Shown here in pieces: positions 1 to 10,785 of a DNA stretch of 64,000 nucleotides; within the stretch, counting starts at the first letter, position 1, and every line of letters starts with the position of its first letter. A program made the position numbers and the translations under genes. The notes beneath the pieces are model-generated. The model was not told the DNA's origin. It ran no database searches and saw nothing but the letters and a program-made list of their open reading frames with translations. This stretch comes from Tragulus kanchil (Eukaryota; Chordata; Mammalia; Artiodactyla; Tragulidae). Where the stretch lies: contig JAIOJX010000004.1 of NCBI GenBank assembly GCA_022376925.1, positions 180,573,501-180,637,500 on the forward strand, in the 5' to 3' direction.

Positions 1-148
1 GAGATCTGGTTTCGGGACACCGCCCCTACCGGGCCGGGGGCGGAGCGTGAGGAGGGGGCGCCCTGTACCCCGCCCCTGCCGAGAGGAGGACCGCCTAATA
101 CCCCCGGTTCCGGTTCCGGTCCGGCCCGCGCCCCTCCCGGACACTCAC

Positions 149-191
149 TGATTCGCGCCTCCAGAGTCTCCGGCTCCATCGCGGGCTCCAT
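149..191 (-). CDS. GGA1: GGA1 first coding exon (partial gene, runs off the left edge)
   Basis: GGA1 is a Golgi-localised, gamma-ear-containing, ARF-binding clathrin adaptor. At the trans-Golgi network it recognises acidic-dileucine sorting signals through its VHS domain and sends cargo such as mannose-6-phosphate receptors towards endosomes. Read on the minus strand, the exon starts with ATG at 191 and encodes MEPAMEPETLEARI plus one base of the next codon, then the donor GTGAGT at 148-143. This matches the known N-terminus of mammalian GGA1, including the duplicated MEP, and the next human residue (N) fits the split codon. Only the short stretch before the VHS domain is present; all other exons lie left of the window. 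In human, GGA1 lies head-to-head with LGALS2 across an intergenic gap, as here. Start choice: first ATG, as in human; the second at 179 is also in frame. Confidence 0.93.
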
Positions 192-429
192 CCGCCTAGG
201 GCCCCCAGCCTCGGCACCGCCCCCCGCCCCCCGCCGCTCTCGCGGGACCTCCTCGGCACCGCCCTCCGCCGATTAAAGGGGCAACGTCCGCCTCGACGCG
301 CGGAAGCGGCGCCCGAGCGCACTCGGCACCATAGAGAAGCGAGCGAACTGGTCTAGAGCGCCGTCTGCTCGCCCAGCCCCTCCCCCAAGAGGCGTCACGT
401 AAACGACTCGCCTCCTGCCTTCTTGTTCA

Positions 430-502
430 CAGCGCTCGGGAAGAAGAGGAAGTCGAGGGACGCGGGGCCGAGGACTACACCATGGAAACCCTGCGGGACG
501 CT
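430..502 (+). other. Candidate first exon of an unrecognised divergent transcript
   Basis: An ATG at 482-484 in Kozak context (ACCATGG) opens a seven-codon stretch, METLRDA, ending exactly at a strong donor (GTAAGT at 503). It lies in the GGA1 CpG island on the opposite strand. I do not recognise the peptide. Splicing to candidate exon 1881-1944 would hit a stop within about ten codons. Splicing straight to 2012 keeps the frame but gives only about 24 residues, with the stop inside the poly(A) signal. A noncoding divergent RNA is the simpler reading. The 5' end is arbitrary. Confidence 0.3.
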
Positions 503-1125
503 GTAAGTCGTTGTGCGTCACGGAGATGCCTATGACCGCTTCCGGAAGAACGTTCCGGGGCCATGTTTCTGAGGGGCTGTGAGGTCACTTCCGGGCCTCT
601 GGGGGGGTATTTCCGTTTAGTTGCAAAAGTGGAAGGGTCCCTTAAAATGGCAATGGCGCGTGGTGGCCGCTGTGAAAATGACGTTTTTGAGTGCTTAGTG
701 TCCCAAGCGTTGTTTTAAGTACTGTATAATCATTTGTCTGTGTATTCCTCACAACATGAACCAGAGAGCCTGTCTGAGATCGTACAAGTGGCAGAGCCTG
801 AGCCCTATAGCTCCTGCATTCATTCTGCAATCCTATCATGTAGAGCATTCGCCTTGCTCTGGGACCGGGGCTGGAAGAGAAGGGCAAGGCCAGATATTTA
901 TTACACAACATGATGAGGGAAGCCCCGGGGTAATGGCAACACAGGAGGGGCCCCTACCCCAAACTGGGAAGGAGGTAGGGGAAGGCGGGGTGTCTTGTCA
1001 GGGGAGGTTTCACAGAGAAGGTGATATTTAGCTGAAAGGCAGTCAGAATTCTCCAGGTAAGCTTGGTGTGAAAAGATACTGCAGGCGGAGGGAACCATAC
1101 GTTTCAGGACTCACAAGATAGAAAG
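503..1125. other. Intergenic, no gene seen
   Basis: The GC-rich island fades out by about 620. The rest is ordinary intergenic sequence with short chance frames on both strands. I recognise no repeat family here. Confidence 0.5.
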
Positions 1126-1304
1126 AGGATAATGAGGTCAAATAATTAAAAATACGTTAATATGGCCCCAGAGGATGTTAGCCTGGAAAAAGGCTGGGGC
1201 AAGATCACGCAGGTCCTGCGTTTATCGTTTTTTTTTTTTTTTCCCCCTTGTAAACGGTGTTGGAGATGTCGTTTCACGAGTGGTGATGACACAGTCAGAC
1301 TTTG

Positions 1305-1565
1305 GTTTTAGAGAGGTCCAGGCGGCAACGTTGGAAGGAAAGACGCTGAAGTGGAAGCTCCAATACGCTGATGCTGGGGAAAATAGAAGGCAAAAGGAGA
1401 AGGGGAACACAGAGGAGGAGGTGGTTGGAGGGCACCATTGAGTCAATGGGCCTGAGTTTGCGCAGGCTCTGGGAGATGGTGAGGGACAGGTAAGTCTGGG
1501 GTGCTGGAGTCCATGGGGTCGCGAAGAGTCGGACACCACTGAGCGACTGAATTGAACTGAGGCAG
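1305..1565 (+). mobile_element. BovB (RTE) LINE 3' end fragment
   Basis: The segment follows the BovB 3' terminus: 'gctgaagtggaagctcc', then the 'gatgctggg' block, the G-rich AGGAGGAG stretch, and the ending with GTCGCGAAGAGTCGGACACCAC followed by the 'gagcgactgaattgaactga' tail. The reverse-transcriptase part is absent, so the copy is 5' truncated and cannot move by itself. Copy 2 of D1 repeats it at 2411-2671. Confidence 0.85.
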
Positions 1566-1880
1566 CAACAGTGAGCGGGAGATACTGGCGGGCGCTAGAC
1601 TGAAATCAAGGAGGGCAGAATGAACAGACGTCCTTGCCTCGGTGCCTTTTCTCCCGGCATTTTATCCATTACCTACCCTCTTCCTCCGATTTCCCACCCG
1701 CGACGCCGGCAGCCGGGCTCCTCGGGCTCTGGGTCGCGCGCCCCCTGGCGGCCCTCCGAGGAACTGGCTCGTGGCGTGCTCTCGAGCCTCCCGGGCGCTG
1801 GGAGGGTTAAAGACAGACTTTATCGCCCAGAAAACAGGGAATCTGGCGATTCCGGTTCTGCTCGATCGTCGCCCTAGCAG

Positions 1881-1944
1881 GCGACCTCGATTCACCTTGC
1901 GGAACCACAGTGATCTCATCAAGATGTTGCGAAGCATGAGCTGG
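1881..1944 (+). other. Candidate internal exon (unrecognised)
   Basis: The 64 bases are bounded by an AG acceptor (CCCTAGCAG, ending 1880) and a GT donor (GGTCAGT, GT at 1945-1946). One frame is open across the block but does not join in frame to the candidate exon at 482-502. It could belong to a noncoding transcript, or the signals may be chance. The D1 second copy lies at 2987-3050. Confidence 0.2.
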
Positions 1945-2011
1945 GTCAGTTTTTCCCCTAAATTTAACCATTCAGCAAAACTGGGATGCTTTTTAATATT
2001 CTGCCCCACAG

Positions 2012-2085
2012 GCCATCAAAATTATACAGGAAAGTGATATGTATGTTTATTGCATTCCTGAATAAAAGCTGTAACATAATATATG
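2012..2085 (+). terminator. Candidate terminal exon with poly(A) signal
   Basis: A CCCCACAG acceptor ends at 2011. A canonical AATAAA lies at 2061-2066 and is followed near 2095-2110 by a GT/T-rich stretch of the kind that supports 3' cleavage. Together these suggest the 3' end of a plus-strand transcript, perhaps the one starting near 482. D1 repeats the signal at 3167-3172. Confidence 0.35.
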
Positions 2086-2410
2086 CTTAGAACTCTTTTC
2101 TTGTGTTTCTTTTATTACCGACAAAAAATTCAGCCACATTTATTGCATGGATTAAGGGGCATAGACACGCTGTGTTTCTTTTATTAACCGACAGAAAAAT
2201 TCAGCCACATTTTACACGGGTTGACAGAAAAAGGATAATGAGGTCAAATAATTAAAAATACGTTAATATGGCCCCAGAGGATGTTAGCCTGGAAAAAGGC
2301 TGGGGCAAGATCACGCAGGTCCTGCGTTTATCGTTTTTTTTTTTTTTTCCCCCTTGTAAACGGTGTTGGAGATGTCGTTTCACGAGTGGTGATGACACAG
2401 TCAGACTTTG

Positions 2411-2671
2411 GTTTTAGAGAGGTCCAGGCGGCAACGTTGGAAGGAAAGACGCTGAAGTGGAAGCTCCAATACGCTGATGCTGGGGAAAATAGAAGGCAAA
2501 AGGAGAAGGGGAACACAGAGGAGGAGGTGGTTGGAGGGCACCATTGAGTCAATGGGCCTGAGTTTGCGCAGGCTCTGGGAGATGGTGAGGGACAGGTAAG
2601 TCTGGGGTGCTGGAGTCCATGGGGTCGCGAAGAGTCGGACACCACTGAGCGACTGAATTGAACTGAGGCAG
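2411..2671 (+). mobile_element. BovB LINE 3' end fragment, D1 second copy
   Basis: This is the D1 repeat of the BovB fragment at 1305-1565, essentially identical. It is probably not a separate insertion. Confidence 0.85.
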
Positions 2672-3279
2672 CAACAGTGAGCGGGAGATACTGGCGGGCG
2701 CTAGACTGAAATCAAGGAGGGCAGAATGAACAGACGTCCTTGCCTCGGTGCCTTTTCTCCCGGCATTTTATCCATTACCTACCCTCTTCCTCCGATTTCC
2801 CACCCGCGACGCCGGCAGCCGGGCTCCTCGGGCTCTGGGTCGCGCGCCCCCTGGCGGCCCTCCGAGGAACTGGCTCGTGGCGTGCTCTCGAGCCTCCCGG
2901 GCGCTGGGAGGGTTAAAGACAGACTTTATCGCCCAGAAAACAGGGAATCTGGCGATTCCGGTTCTGCTCGATCGTCGCCCTAGCAGGCGACCTCGATTCA
3001 CCTTGCGGAACCACAGTGATCTCATCAAGATGTTGCGAAGCATGAGCTGGGTCAGTTTTTCCCCTAAATTTAACCATTCAGCAAAACTGGGATGCTTTTT
3101 AATATTCTGCCCCACAGGCCATCAAAATTATACAGGAAAGTGATATGTATGTTTATTGCATTCCTGAATAAAAGCTGTAACATAATATATGCTTAGAACT
3201 CTTTTCTTGTGTTTCTTTTATTACCGACAAAAAATTCAGCCACATTTATTGCATGGATTAAGGGGCATAGACACGCTGT

Positions 3280-5259
3280 CAAGACTCACTTTCTAAAGAT
3301 GGCACCGATTTGACCAGGGTTCAAATTCTGGCTTAATTGCTTTCTAAACGATGTAACCTAGAATAAGTCCCTTAGGCTCCCTAGGTCTCAGGCTTCTCAT
3401 CTGAAACACGTTTGTGAGAATTCAATGGAAGGGTGTCTGCAGAGTGAACCCCCAGGACATGCTCTCCACCCACTTTCTCTGCTGAACTTTTCTCCTCAGC
3501 ACTTATCTCCCCTGTCTATTTCCTTTTTTCATTGTGTTTTCAGTCTTTCTCCAGCACGGGAACAGAAGGACGAAGAATCTCAGCTATGTGGTTCACCGGA
3601 TGAATCTTCAAAGCTTGAAAGAGGAGTTGGCAATAGGTGTTCAATCAACATGCATTGACTAAATGAGTTGAAGCGATTTTCCATAAATTTTATGAATGGA
3701 AGGGTGCAGGAATCTGCTCCACAATGCACAGGGAGTGTGTCTGTGAGAGAGAGAGAGAGAGGGGAGCCAGATCCTACTTTTAATGAAGGCTCTAAGCTTG
3801 ACTCACTGAGTCCTGGAGAGCAGGGATTGATGAGGGAATCCGGAAGTGGCTATGAAGGTAAGGTCTGGCCCAGACTAGGGGTCTGTAGGCGGTGTGGAAG
3901 GAAGGATCTGAGGATGGTGAAAAGGAAGGAGGACCAATACAGGAAACAGGGAACACAGGAATTGAGCCTTTGGCAGCTGTTCTCATCTCCTCCTTTTCCA
4001 AGTATTTTTCTCTGTTTCACTTGGGGAACCCCTAGGAGGGGGTGGGCAAGTAGACTGAGCTGTTCATGAAGCAGTTACAATCACCCAGTTGTGGTTTTCT
4101 CTGAGATGACTCCACGTCAAAACCCCCTGGGGAGCTAGTGAAGAATTTAGGCTCCCAATCTTATATTTAAGTGGGACTTGGTGTGTGGCCCAGGGATTTG
4201 CAGTCCAAAGTTGCCTTATATTCAGTACCCCACTCTGTTCCCTGGCCCCCCTTTGCCTGCTCTGTTTCCTCAAGAACGTTAGATCCGGGATGTGCGCGTC
4301 TAGCGGAACACAGACCCACCCCGATGGTCTGACTTTGCCCTGTGAACAACTGCTGCGATTTAGTGGGACTCTGGTCCCTGACCTCTCGCTGCCCCAGTTC
4401 TTGGTTGGTGCTCGGGGATACCAGGTAGGGTCACACTTGCTGTGTGACTGAGTTGTGTGCCCACGAGGCTGGAGGATAAGGAACAGGGGAGTGAAAGATC
4501 TGAGCAACCCATCCCCGCTCCCATCCCTCTATACCCACGCCCTCTACTAGCCTAAGTAGGAAAAGCTGGGTTTTACAGGAGGGTGTGGCCACAGAGGCCG
4601 AGATTGTAACCCTCCCTCCACGGGCTGGAAGGAAACTAGAGACCGAGGATTTCACCAATAGGAAAGCAATATGCAAATATTGCCTTGCGTTAATTGGCTG
4701 ATGGACAGAGGCGTACCATTCATTCTTGAGTTCTGAGACGCGGCTTGGAGCGCAGCTTTGAGGTTGAGGCTACACATGGCAGCAATTACTGAGTGCCCAC
4801 CTGAATGTGCCAAGTTCTGAGTCAGGAAATGCAGGAGTGAGTAAGAAGGGCAAGGCACCTCCCTTGTGGCACGTACACTCCAGTAAACTGATAAGCACAT
4901 AAATAAATTCATATTTAGTTTTTCAATTTCGGATCGGAATTGTGCCACCAAGGCAACGCACCGGGGCGCTGTAACAAGCCCTGCATGGGTATATTCTAAG
5001 TGTAGCGGAGGCGGCAAGACCAATTCCTCTGGTGGTGGAGTGGGGGTGAGAGTGGGGAGGTGCCCCTGAGCTGGGAGCTAAAGAAGAAGGAGGGGTTTCC
5101 TTCCCTGGCCGAGGGGACTGCGTGTGGGAAGATCTCTGGGAACCTGGGAAGAGCGTCGTAGCTGGCGGGAAGGGTGTGCAGGGCAGGAGAGAGCAGAGCT
5201 AAATGAGTCTGGGCAAGTGTTTTACCTCTTGAGCCTCCGTTGACAGAGGATTAAAGGTG
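3280..5259. other. Intergenic, no gene seen
   Basis: This is unique-looking intergenic sequence with a short GA dinucleotide tract near 3745-3765. Frames are short and carry no recognisable domain. Around 4780-4920 there are weak old-repeat features (T/A-rich with a MIR-like core) that I cannot assign firmly. Confidence 0.5.
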
Positions 5260-5695
5260 ACCTAAAACGCATAGCCTGTCTTGATTCCAGCTTGTAACTC
5301 CTCCAGCCCGGCATTTCTCAAGATGTGCTCAGCGTACAGGTTAAACAAACAGGGTGACAGCAAACAGCCTGAGGGTCCCTTGGACTGCAAGGAGATCAAA
5401 CCAGTCAACCCTAAAGGGAATCCACCCCGAATACTCGTTGGAAGGACTGATGCTGAAGCGGAAGCTCCAATGTTCTGGTCATCTGATGCGAACCGCTGAC
5501 TCATTGGAAAAGTCCCTGATGCTGGGAAGGATTGAGGGCAGAAGGAGGAGAGGGCGTCAGAGCCCGAGCTGACTGGAGGGCATCACTGGACATGAACTGC
5601 AGGAGATGGTGAGAGACACGGAGCCCCTGGTGTGCTGCCATCCACGAGGTTGCAAAGAGTAGGACACGACCGGGTGACTGAACAACAAGAACGTG
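5260..5695. mobile_element. BovB LINE with inverted 5' part
   Basis: Bases about 5260-5370 read as antisense BovB: the reverse-complement region around the end of the reverse-transcriptase domain, with the block 'cagcttgtaactcctccag' and AAACAAACAGGGTGACAGC. From about 5372 the sequence switches to sense BovB 3' end ('gggtcccttggactgcaag' onward) and finishes with CAAAGAGTAGGACACGACC near 5675. An inverted 5' piece joined to a sense 3' piece is the classic product of twin priming. Family assignment is firm; the mechanism is inference. Confidence 0.8.
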
Positions 5696-6530
5696 TAAGA
5701 ACACACTGCATGCATGTGCACTCGGTAAACACTAAAGACCGTTCCAAGCGCTGACCACTACTGTCGTATTGGGAGAGGCCCTCAGTTCTGTTTCTTGGAT
5801 TTAGAGCTTCGGCTCTACCCTTCTCTCTTCTCTTTCCCCCAAAGGTTATACCCTCAGGCCTCCTGTCTCTGCTGCTTTGCCTTGGAACTTTGCACCTGAC
5901 ATTTTGATTCTCTCCCTCCCCAGGGGACCAGGACTCCAAGTACAGCAGGAAAGACTTGGTTAGGCTCCAGGAAAGGACATCCTTGTCTTTCTGTCAGAGG
6001 GCAGCTGCGGGGGGTGGGGGTAGGGTATGCAGGGGGCAGGCAGGGAGCACGTCCCACTGATTTAGAAAATTCTGGAGCGGGAAGAAAGTTTTGAGATAAC
6101 ATATCTAGTCCAGAACTTTTCAACCTTTTGTTTTTAATTTGGGGAACGCAGACAGATATACAATGTGAGAAGTGCACTTTAGCTCAGGACCAGGTGAACT
6201 CAAATTTTATGGAGGCTGAAGCTTGTGAGATTGTGGACTTATTAAACATATATGTGTAAAATTTTGTATGCAGAATCAGGTATTATTTAGCCTTAGAAAA
6301 TGAATCCCTATAAATGACAATCTTTAAAAGTCTGACAAATACCATAATCATAAAGTCAGGGCAACAAGAAATGTTTGCTTAGCTGCCTGACATGTCATGT
6401 TATTATCCTTATTTTTCTGTAATTTTAGGCTGCATGCTTTTCATAGGACAGTGGCTTTCTTATATATTATTTTCTATAAGGAGAAAGAAAAGTCCGCCTT
6501 CTAGCAAGTTTCATCAAAAATCTCTTTTAA
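5696..6530. other. Intergenic, no gene seen
   Basis: AT-rich in the second half (6200-6500), with no recognisable coding or repeat family. Confidence 0.45.
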
Positions 6531-6776
6531 GGGCTTCCGTGGTGGTTCAATGGGTAGAGTCCACCTTGCAGTGCGAGAGGCACCAGTTCAATCCCTGGCC
6601 CAGGAAGATCCCACGTGTGGTGGAGCGGCTGGGCCAGTGTGTCCAATTACGAGTCAGAGCTCTGGAGCGCATGTGCCCAGAGCTGGTGCTCTGCGACCAG
6701 AGGCCACTGCAATGGGAGGCCCACACAGGCCAAAGAATAAAGATAGATGAAAATAAATTTTAAAAAATTGTTTTTA
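6531..6776 (+). mobile_element. tRNA-like SINE, GC-rich family (member 1)
   Basis: Starts GGGCTTCCGTGGTGG, has an A-box-like block and a B-box-like TTCAATCCC, then the family body 'tgtccaattacgagtcaga' and the GCCAAAGAATAAAGATAGATG tail ending in A-rich sequence. It is more diverged than the other members and its A and B boxes each carry changes, so it is an older insertion. Confidence 0.8.
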
Positions 6777-7456
6777 TTTTATTATTTTAGAAAACTTTTT
6801 CTCAGCTTCACAATCTGTTATTGCTCATTCATGTAAACCTGAAATGTTTAATTGTGTCAAATAAAGACACATTGTCCGTGCTCTGGCACCAGGCATGGCA
6901 GACTTTGTCAGAACAAAATGTGTTGCCTGTAGACAACCATGTGTCACGATGTATAAAGCGTTTCAGCGTCACACAAGATGTGCTGGCTGTCTCAGCACTG
7001 TCAGGGCTTGGTGTCCCGCAACAGAGGTGTGTCCTCATCGATTCCATTGCACACGATCCCCCCACCCCCAAAGAGAAACCAGCATGTGGCGCATTTGTAA
7101 TTAAGAATGCTGTGTTATTAGTTGTGTTCCCAGTGGCGTGGACGTCTGCCGTAACTAGATCAGTGGGAACTAAATCCTCCACGGGTAATTTTACACGTCT
7201 GAAAATTGGGAGAATTTTCCGTAGACTAGCTGCTGGTTCTGTACCTTGTCAGCCTCCCCATGTCAGGTGCCTGGGACATACGTCATGGAGACACGGTGGT
7301 GTGACTTCTATCCCTGCACCTTTGGGTCCGGGCACCAGGTGAGTCAGCACGGTGAGTAGGGATGGGCGAGTGGAGTGTCTCTGGGAACCATTCCCTACAC
7401 TTGGATGCTAGCAATCACTCAGCTACTCTAGACGTTGACTGTGAACCTTATAACTG
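6777..7456. other. Intergenic, open frames without recognised product
   Basis: Overlapping open frames (173 codons on plus at 6821-7342, 117 on minus at 6829-7182) cover this stretch. Neither has a recognisable domain or splice context, and neither is flanked by a CpG island. I treat them as chance frames, possibly inside an old repeat that I cannot name. Confidence 0.4.
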
Positions 7457-7672
7457 TAATCCAGTGTGTGTGTGCTCAGTCGTGTCTGACTGTTTGTGAC
7501 CTCACGGACTGTAGCCCGCCAGGCTCCTCTGTCCATGGGATTCTCCAGGCAAGAATACTGGAGTGGGTTTCCATGCCCTTTTCCAAGGGATCTTCCCAAC
7601 CCAGGGATCGAACCTGTGTCTCCTGCACGGCAGGCAGAGTCTTGACCATCTGAGCACCAGGGAAACCAGTGA
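7457..7672 (-). mobile_element. Bov-tA SINE
   Basis: Antisense Bov-tA: the BovA body ('gtgctcagtcgtgtctgac', 'ccatgggattctccaggca', 'agaatactggagtgggttt') leads to the tRNA-Glu-like head read in reverse (B box complement GGGATCGAACC near 7606, ending CACCAGGGAAACC). Ruminant-specific. Confidence 0.88.
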
Positions 7673-9014
7673 GCTGAAACTGAATATCAGTCCAGCTCAG
7701 TTTCCCATTAGTTGGGTCTCACAGTAGTTGGACACAGCCCTCGGAAAGAGGAAGGTGTTTTAATCGCCAAGATAAATTAAGAGAATAAAGCTAAGGTGTA
7801 AGACAGTGAGGTGAGCATGGCCCTCTTGCTCCTGTGTGGTGTTTCCTTCTCTGGAAGGAAGCAGGAGACGGGAATTTGTCTCTGAGTGGCTGTGGGGACT
7901 GGACTGGATGGGCAACTGGATTTTCCCAGGAAAACCCTTTTGAGCTTTCTGAAGTGTTTTTTTTTTTTTTTGGATAGGTAAGAAATAGATTTATTCAGAT
8001 TCAGAGAAAGCACACTCCACAGACAGAGAGTGGGCCATGGTAGAGCGAATCCAATGGCCTGAAGTGTTTTTTAAATCACATGCATGTCTTAATTTTTCTT
8101 TTCTTTCTCTCTTTCTTTTTTTTGAGATACATGCTTAGCAGTTGCAAGCTATTTTTCTTCCTAATTTAGACTGTTCTCCTAGTGGCCAGCAGGAGGGGAT
8201 AAATGCTTGCTTTCTGTTGAAGAGAGCTTTCCTCTTCGACAACCTTCAGAAAACACTGTGTCCCAAACCATCGCAATACTGTAAAGTCATTATACCCCGA
8301 TTAAAAATAAAATTACAAAAAAGAGAAGAAAACATCGTTCCTGGGCCCTGTGGCTAGAGCCCAGGCTCCAAGTGGGGTCTTAAAAGGAAAATAAGTGGAA
8401 ATAAGTTGCCACTGTGAACTCTAGGGAATCTGATTTTTTAAAAAGCTTTATTGAGATAGAATTCACATACTGATCAGGGCACGGGTGGCGACTCTCAGCT
8501 CGGGGTTGTAATCAGTGTTGATCCCGTGCCCCATGGATCTGCCCTATCAGCCATGACCAGCCATGAAGGCATCTGAGATGCCACTGTCCCCAGGAAGACT
8601 GGGCGTCTTGGACCACAGAGGATGAACTGGGCTCGGGGTGGGGTCTCCTCTCCCCCCAGGAAGGGTACTCCAGAGCCATCCAAGTAACAGAAACCGCTTG
8701 CTGTATTGTTGAATTTCTAGAGAGGTGTTGTCTATGGAAGAATGTTCCTCTTGCCACTTATAAGAAGTAGAACATAGGATATCATGTAAATACAACCAGT
8801 ACCACCTGTGCATAGGCAGGTGTACCCCTGAGGGCCCCCCCCGCCTCCTCCCTGTCCAAAGGGCTGGAATAACATGCTGGGAGGGGGCAAAGGGCCACTG
8901 GATTGGAGGCCCTGAAATACCCCACTTCCAGGCTCTGGGATGAGTGGTTCCAGCTGCTGGTCTACCACACAGCCACCCATCTGTCCATCCATCCCTTGTC
9001 CGCCCGCCTTTTCA
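7673..9014. other. Intergenic, old L1-like fragment, no gene
   Basis: Contains T-rich tracts near 7958 and 8095, and 'ctttattgagatagaattc' near 8443, which resembles an old L1 3' end. Bases 8960-9050 are rich in CCATC/CATCC motifs. No exon is recognised. Confidence 0.45.
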
Positions 9015-9661
9015 CTCTCCCATGCACACATTCATCTATCCATTCATCCTTCTTTCCCTCCACCTGCTGAGTTCAAACTGACCTGATAAGGTCCGGCCGA
9101 GAGCTGAGGAAGAGTTCTAGGCGGAGGGAGGAACAAGGACACAGGTTTGAGGTAGGAGGAAGCTTGGTGATCCAGGGGTCAGCCTGGCCGGGGGCAGGCA
9201 GGATGAAGTGAGGCTGCCCGGCGGACGAGACCAGATCAGGGGAACTTTGCCAGCTGAGGCGGGAGTCTGGATTGTTTCTAAGTGTGAGAAGAAGCCACTG
9301 GAGGGTTCTGAGTGGCAGAGCGGGTGTTGTCGTTCCCAGTTGACGAAGACTGCGGTGAGTGGTGAGAGGATCGCGGGAGAAGGAGTGGAGACGGGCAGCG
9401 GGCCACCCCCTCCTCCCTCAAAGGCCCTCCCTAATTCCAGGCGAGGTGAGGATGACCCACAAGCTCCAGGGGACCTCTGCAGCCCTGGAACGGTGCCCAC
9501 CGAGAGTGCTGGCAGGTGCAGCCAGAACTGGGGCTCAGGGTGAGGCCCCAGAACCTGGCAATCAGGTTAAACAAGGCAGATCCCTGGACCAGACAAGGTA
9601 AACCCTCTGTGGACGAACAGTCAGTTTGTCAGAGACGGAGAAGCAAGGCCGGACATCCAAG

Positions 9662-10077
9662 TGTTGTGAGGCGCGCTCAGTGAAGCACCCAACTCCGCTC
9701 ATGGTAGATGGAAAAGAGGTTTATTAGGCTGGCGCCAGGAACCACCTGCAAGAAACCAGATTTCCTGCAAGGGCCCCGACTGGAGGTAAAGGGCGGTTTT
9801 TAAAGGCTGGTCCAATCAATGGCGCAAGACCCTCCCCTTTGATTGAGATTGGCCACACATGCTCATTCCCTCTTACAATCAACAGAATAGTCTATGGGCT
9901 TCTTCGTTAATTGCAGTCAATTACAATAAATAAAGATTGAACAGAAAACAAGCAATGCTAACAGATGAATCACTAACCAGTAACCATCAGTAAACCATTA
10001 TGCATTCCCTTTTACACCAAGCAGGCCTGATACTAATATTTCCTAACAGCAAACACTTTTTCATTCAGTACTAAACA
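9662..10077 (-). mobile_element. Candidate solo LTR of an endogenous retrovirus
   Basis: Read on the minus strand, this block has LTR layout: a TG start near 10077, a U3-like region with a CCAAT-type box (complement of ATTGG near 9811), a TATA-like TTTAAAA around 9797, a poly(A) signal AATAAA (complement at 9720-9725), and a short U5 ending CA at 9662. No primer-binding site, gag or pol sequence follows on either side, so it would be a solo LTR left by recombination. I could not find a convincing target-site duplication. Family unknown. D2 repeats it at about 10786-11202. Confidence 0.55.
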
Positions 10078-10785
10078 AGGCTCAGCCCTGGACTGAGCCC
10101 TAGGAAACCTTACTACATCCCCGTGAGGTTCCATTGCTAACTCTCCCATGCACACATTCATCTATCCATTCATCCTTCTTTCCCTCCACCTGCTGAGTTC
10201 AAACTGACCTGATAAGGTCCGGCCGAGAGCTGAGGAAGAGTTCTAGGCGGAGGGAGGAACAAGGACACAGGTTTGAGGTAGGAGGAAGCTTGGTGATCCA
10301 GGGGTCAGCCTGGCCGGGGGCAGGCAGGATGAAGTGAGGCTGCCCGGCGGACGAGACCAGATCAGGGAACTTTGCCAGCTGAGGCGGGAGTCTGGATTGT
10401 TTCTAAGTGTGAGAAGAAGCCACTGGAGGGTTCTGAGTGGCAGAGCGGGTGTTGTCGTTCCCAGTTGACGAAGACTGCGGTGAGTGGTGAGAGGATCGCG
10501 GGAGAAGGAGTGGAGACGGGCAGCGGGCCACCCCCTCCTCCCTCAAAGGCCCTCCCTAATTCCAGGCGAGGTGAGGATGACCCACAAGCTCCAGGGGACC
10601 TCTGCAGCCCTGGAACGGTGCCCACCGAGAGTGCTGGCAGGTGCAGCCAGAACTGGGGCTCAGGGTGAGGCCCCAGAACCTGGCAATCAGGTTAAACAAG
10701 GCAGATCCCTGGACCAGACAAGGTAAACCCTCTGTGGACGAACAGTCAGTTTGTCAGAGACGGAGAAGCAAGGCCGGACATCCAA

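Larger units (their letters stand above)
1..620. promoter_or_regulatory. CpG island, GGA1 promoter, possibly bidirectional
   Basis: The first 620 bases are very GC- and CpG-rich and contain the GGA1 start codon on the minus strand. ETS-type motifs (CTTCCGG cores) lie near 539 and 590, and there is no TATA box; both are typical of housekeeping bidirectional promoters. On the plus strand an ATG in a good Kozak context at 482 is followed 21 bases later by a strong splice donor, which suggests a divergent transcript. The island is seen directly; the bidirectional reading is inference. Confidence 0.8.
1126..3279. repeat. Near-identical duplicate pair D1 (probable assembly duplication)
   Basis: Bases 1126-2173 recur at 2232-3279 with an offset of 1106. 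The T-run after position 1228 and every internal feature are repeated. The 58 bases between the copies resemble a degraded repeat of the stretch near 2104-2150. The boundaries coincide with no transposon end. See the first finding for interpretation. Confidence 0.92.

Noticed and set aside
6829..7182. 117-codon minus-strand frame as a retrogene
   Set aside because: No similarity to any protein I recognise, no poly(A) tail or target-site duplication, and an equally long frame on the other strand.
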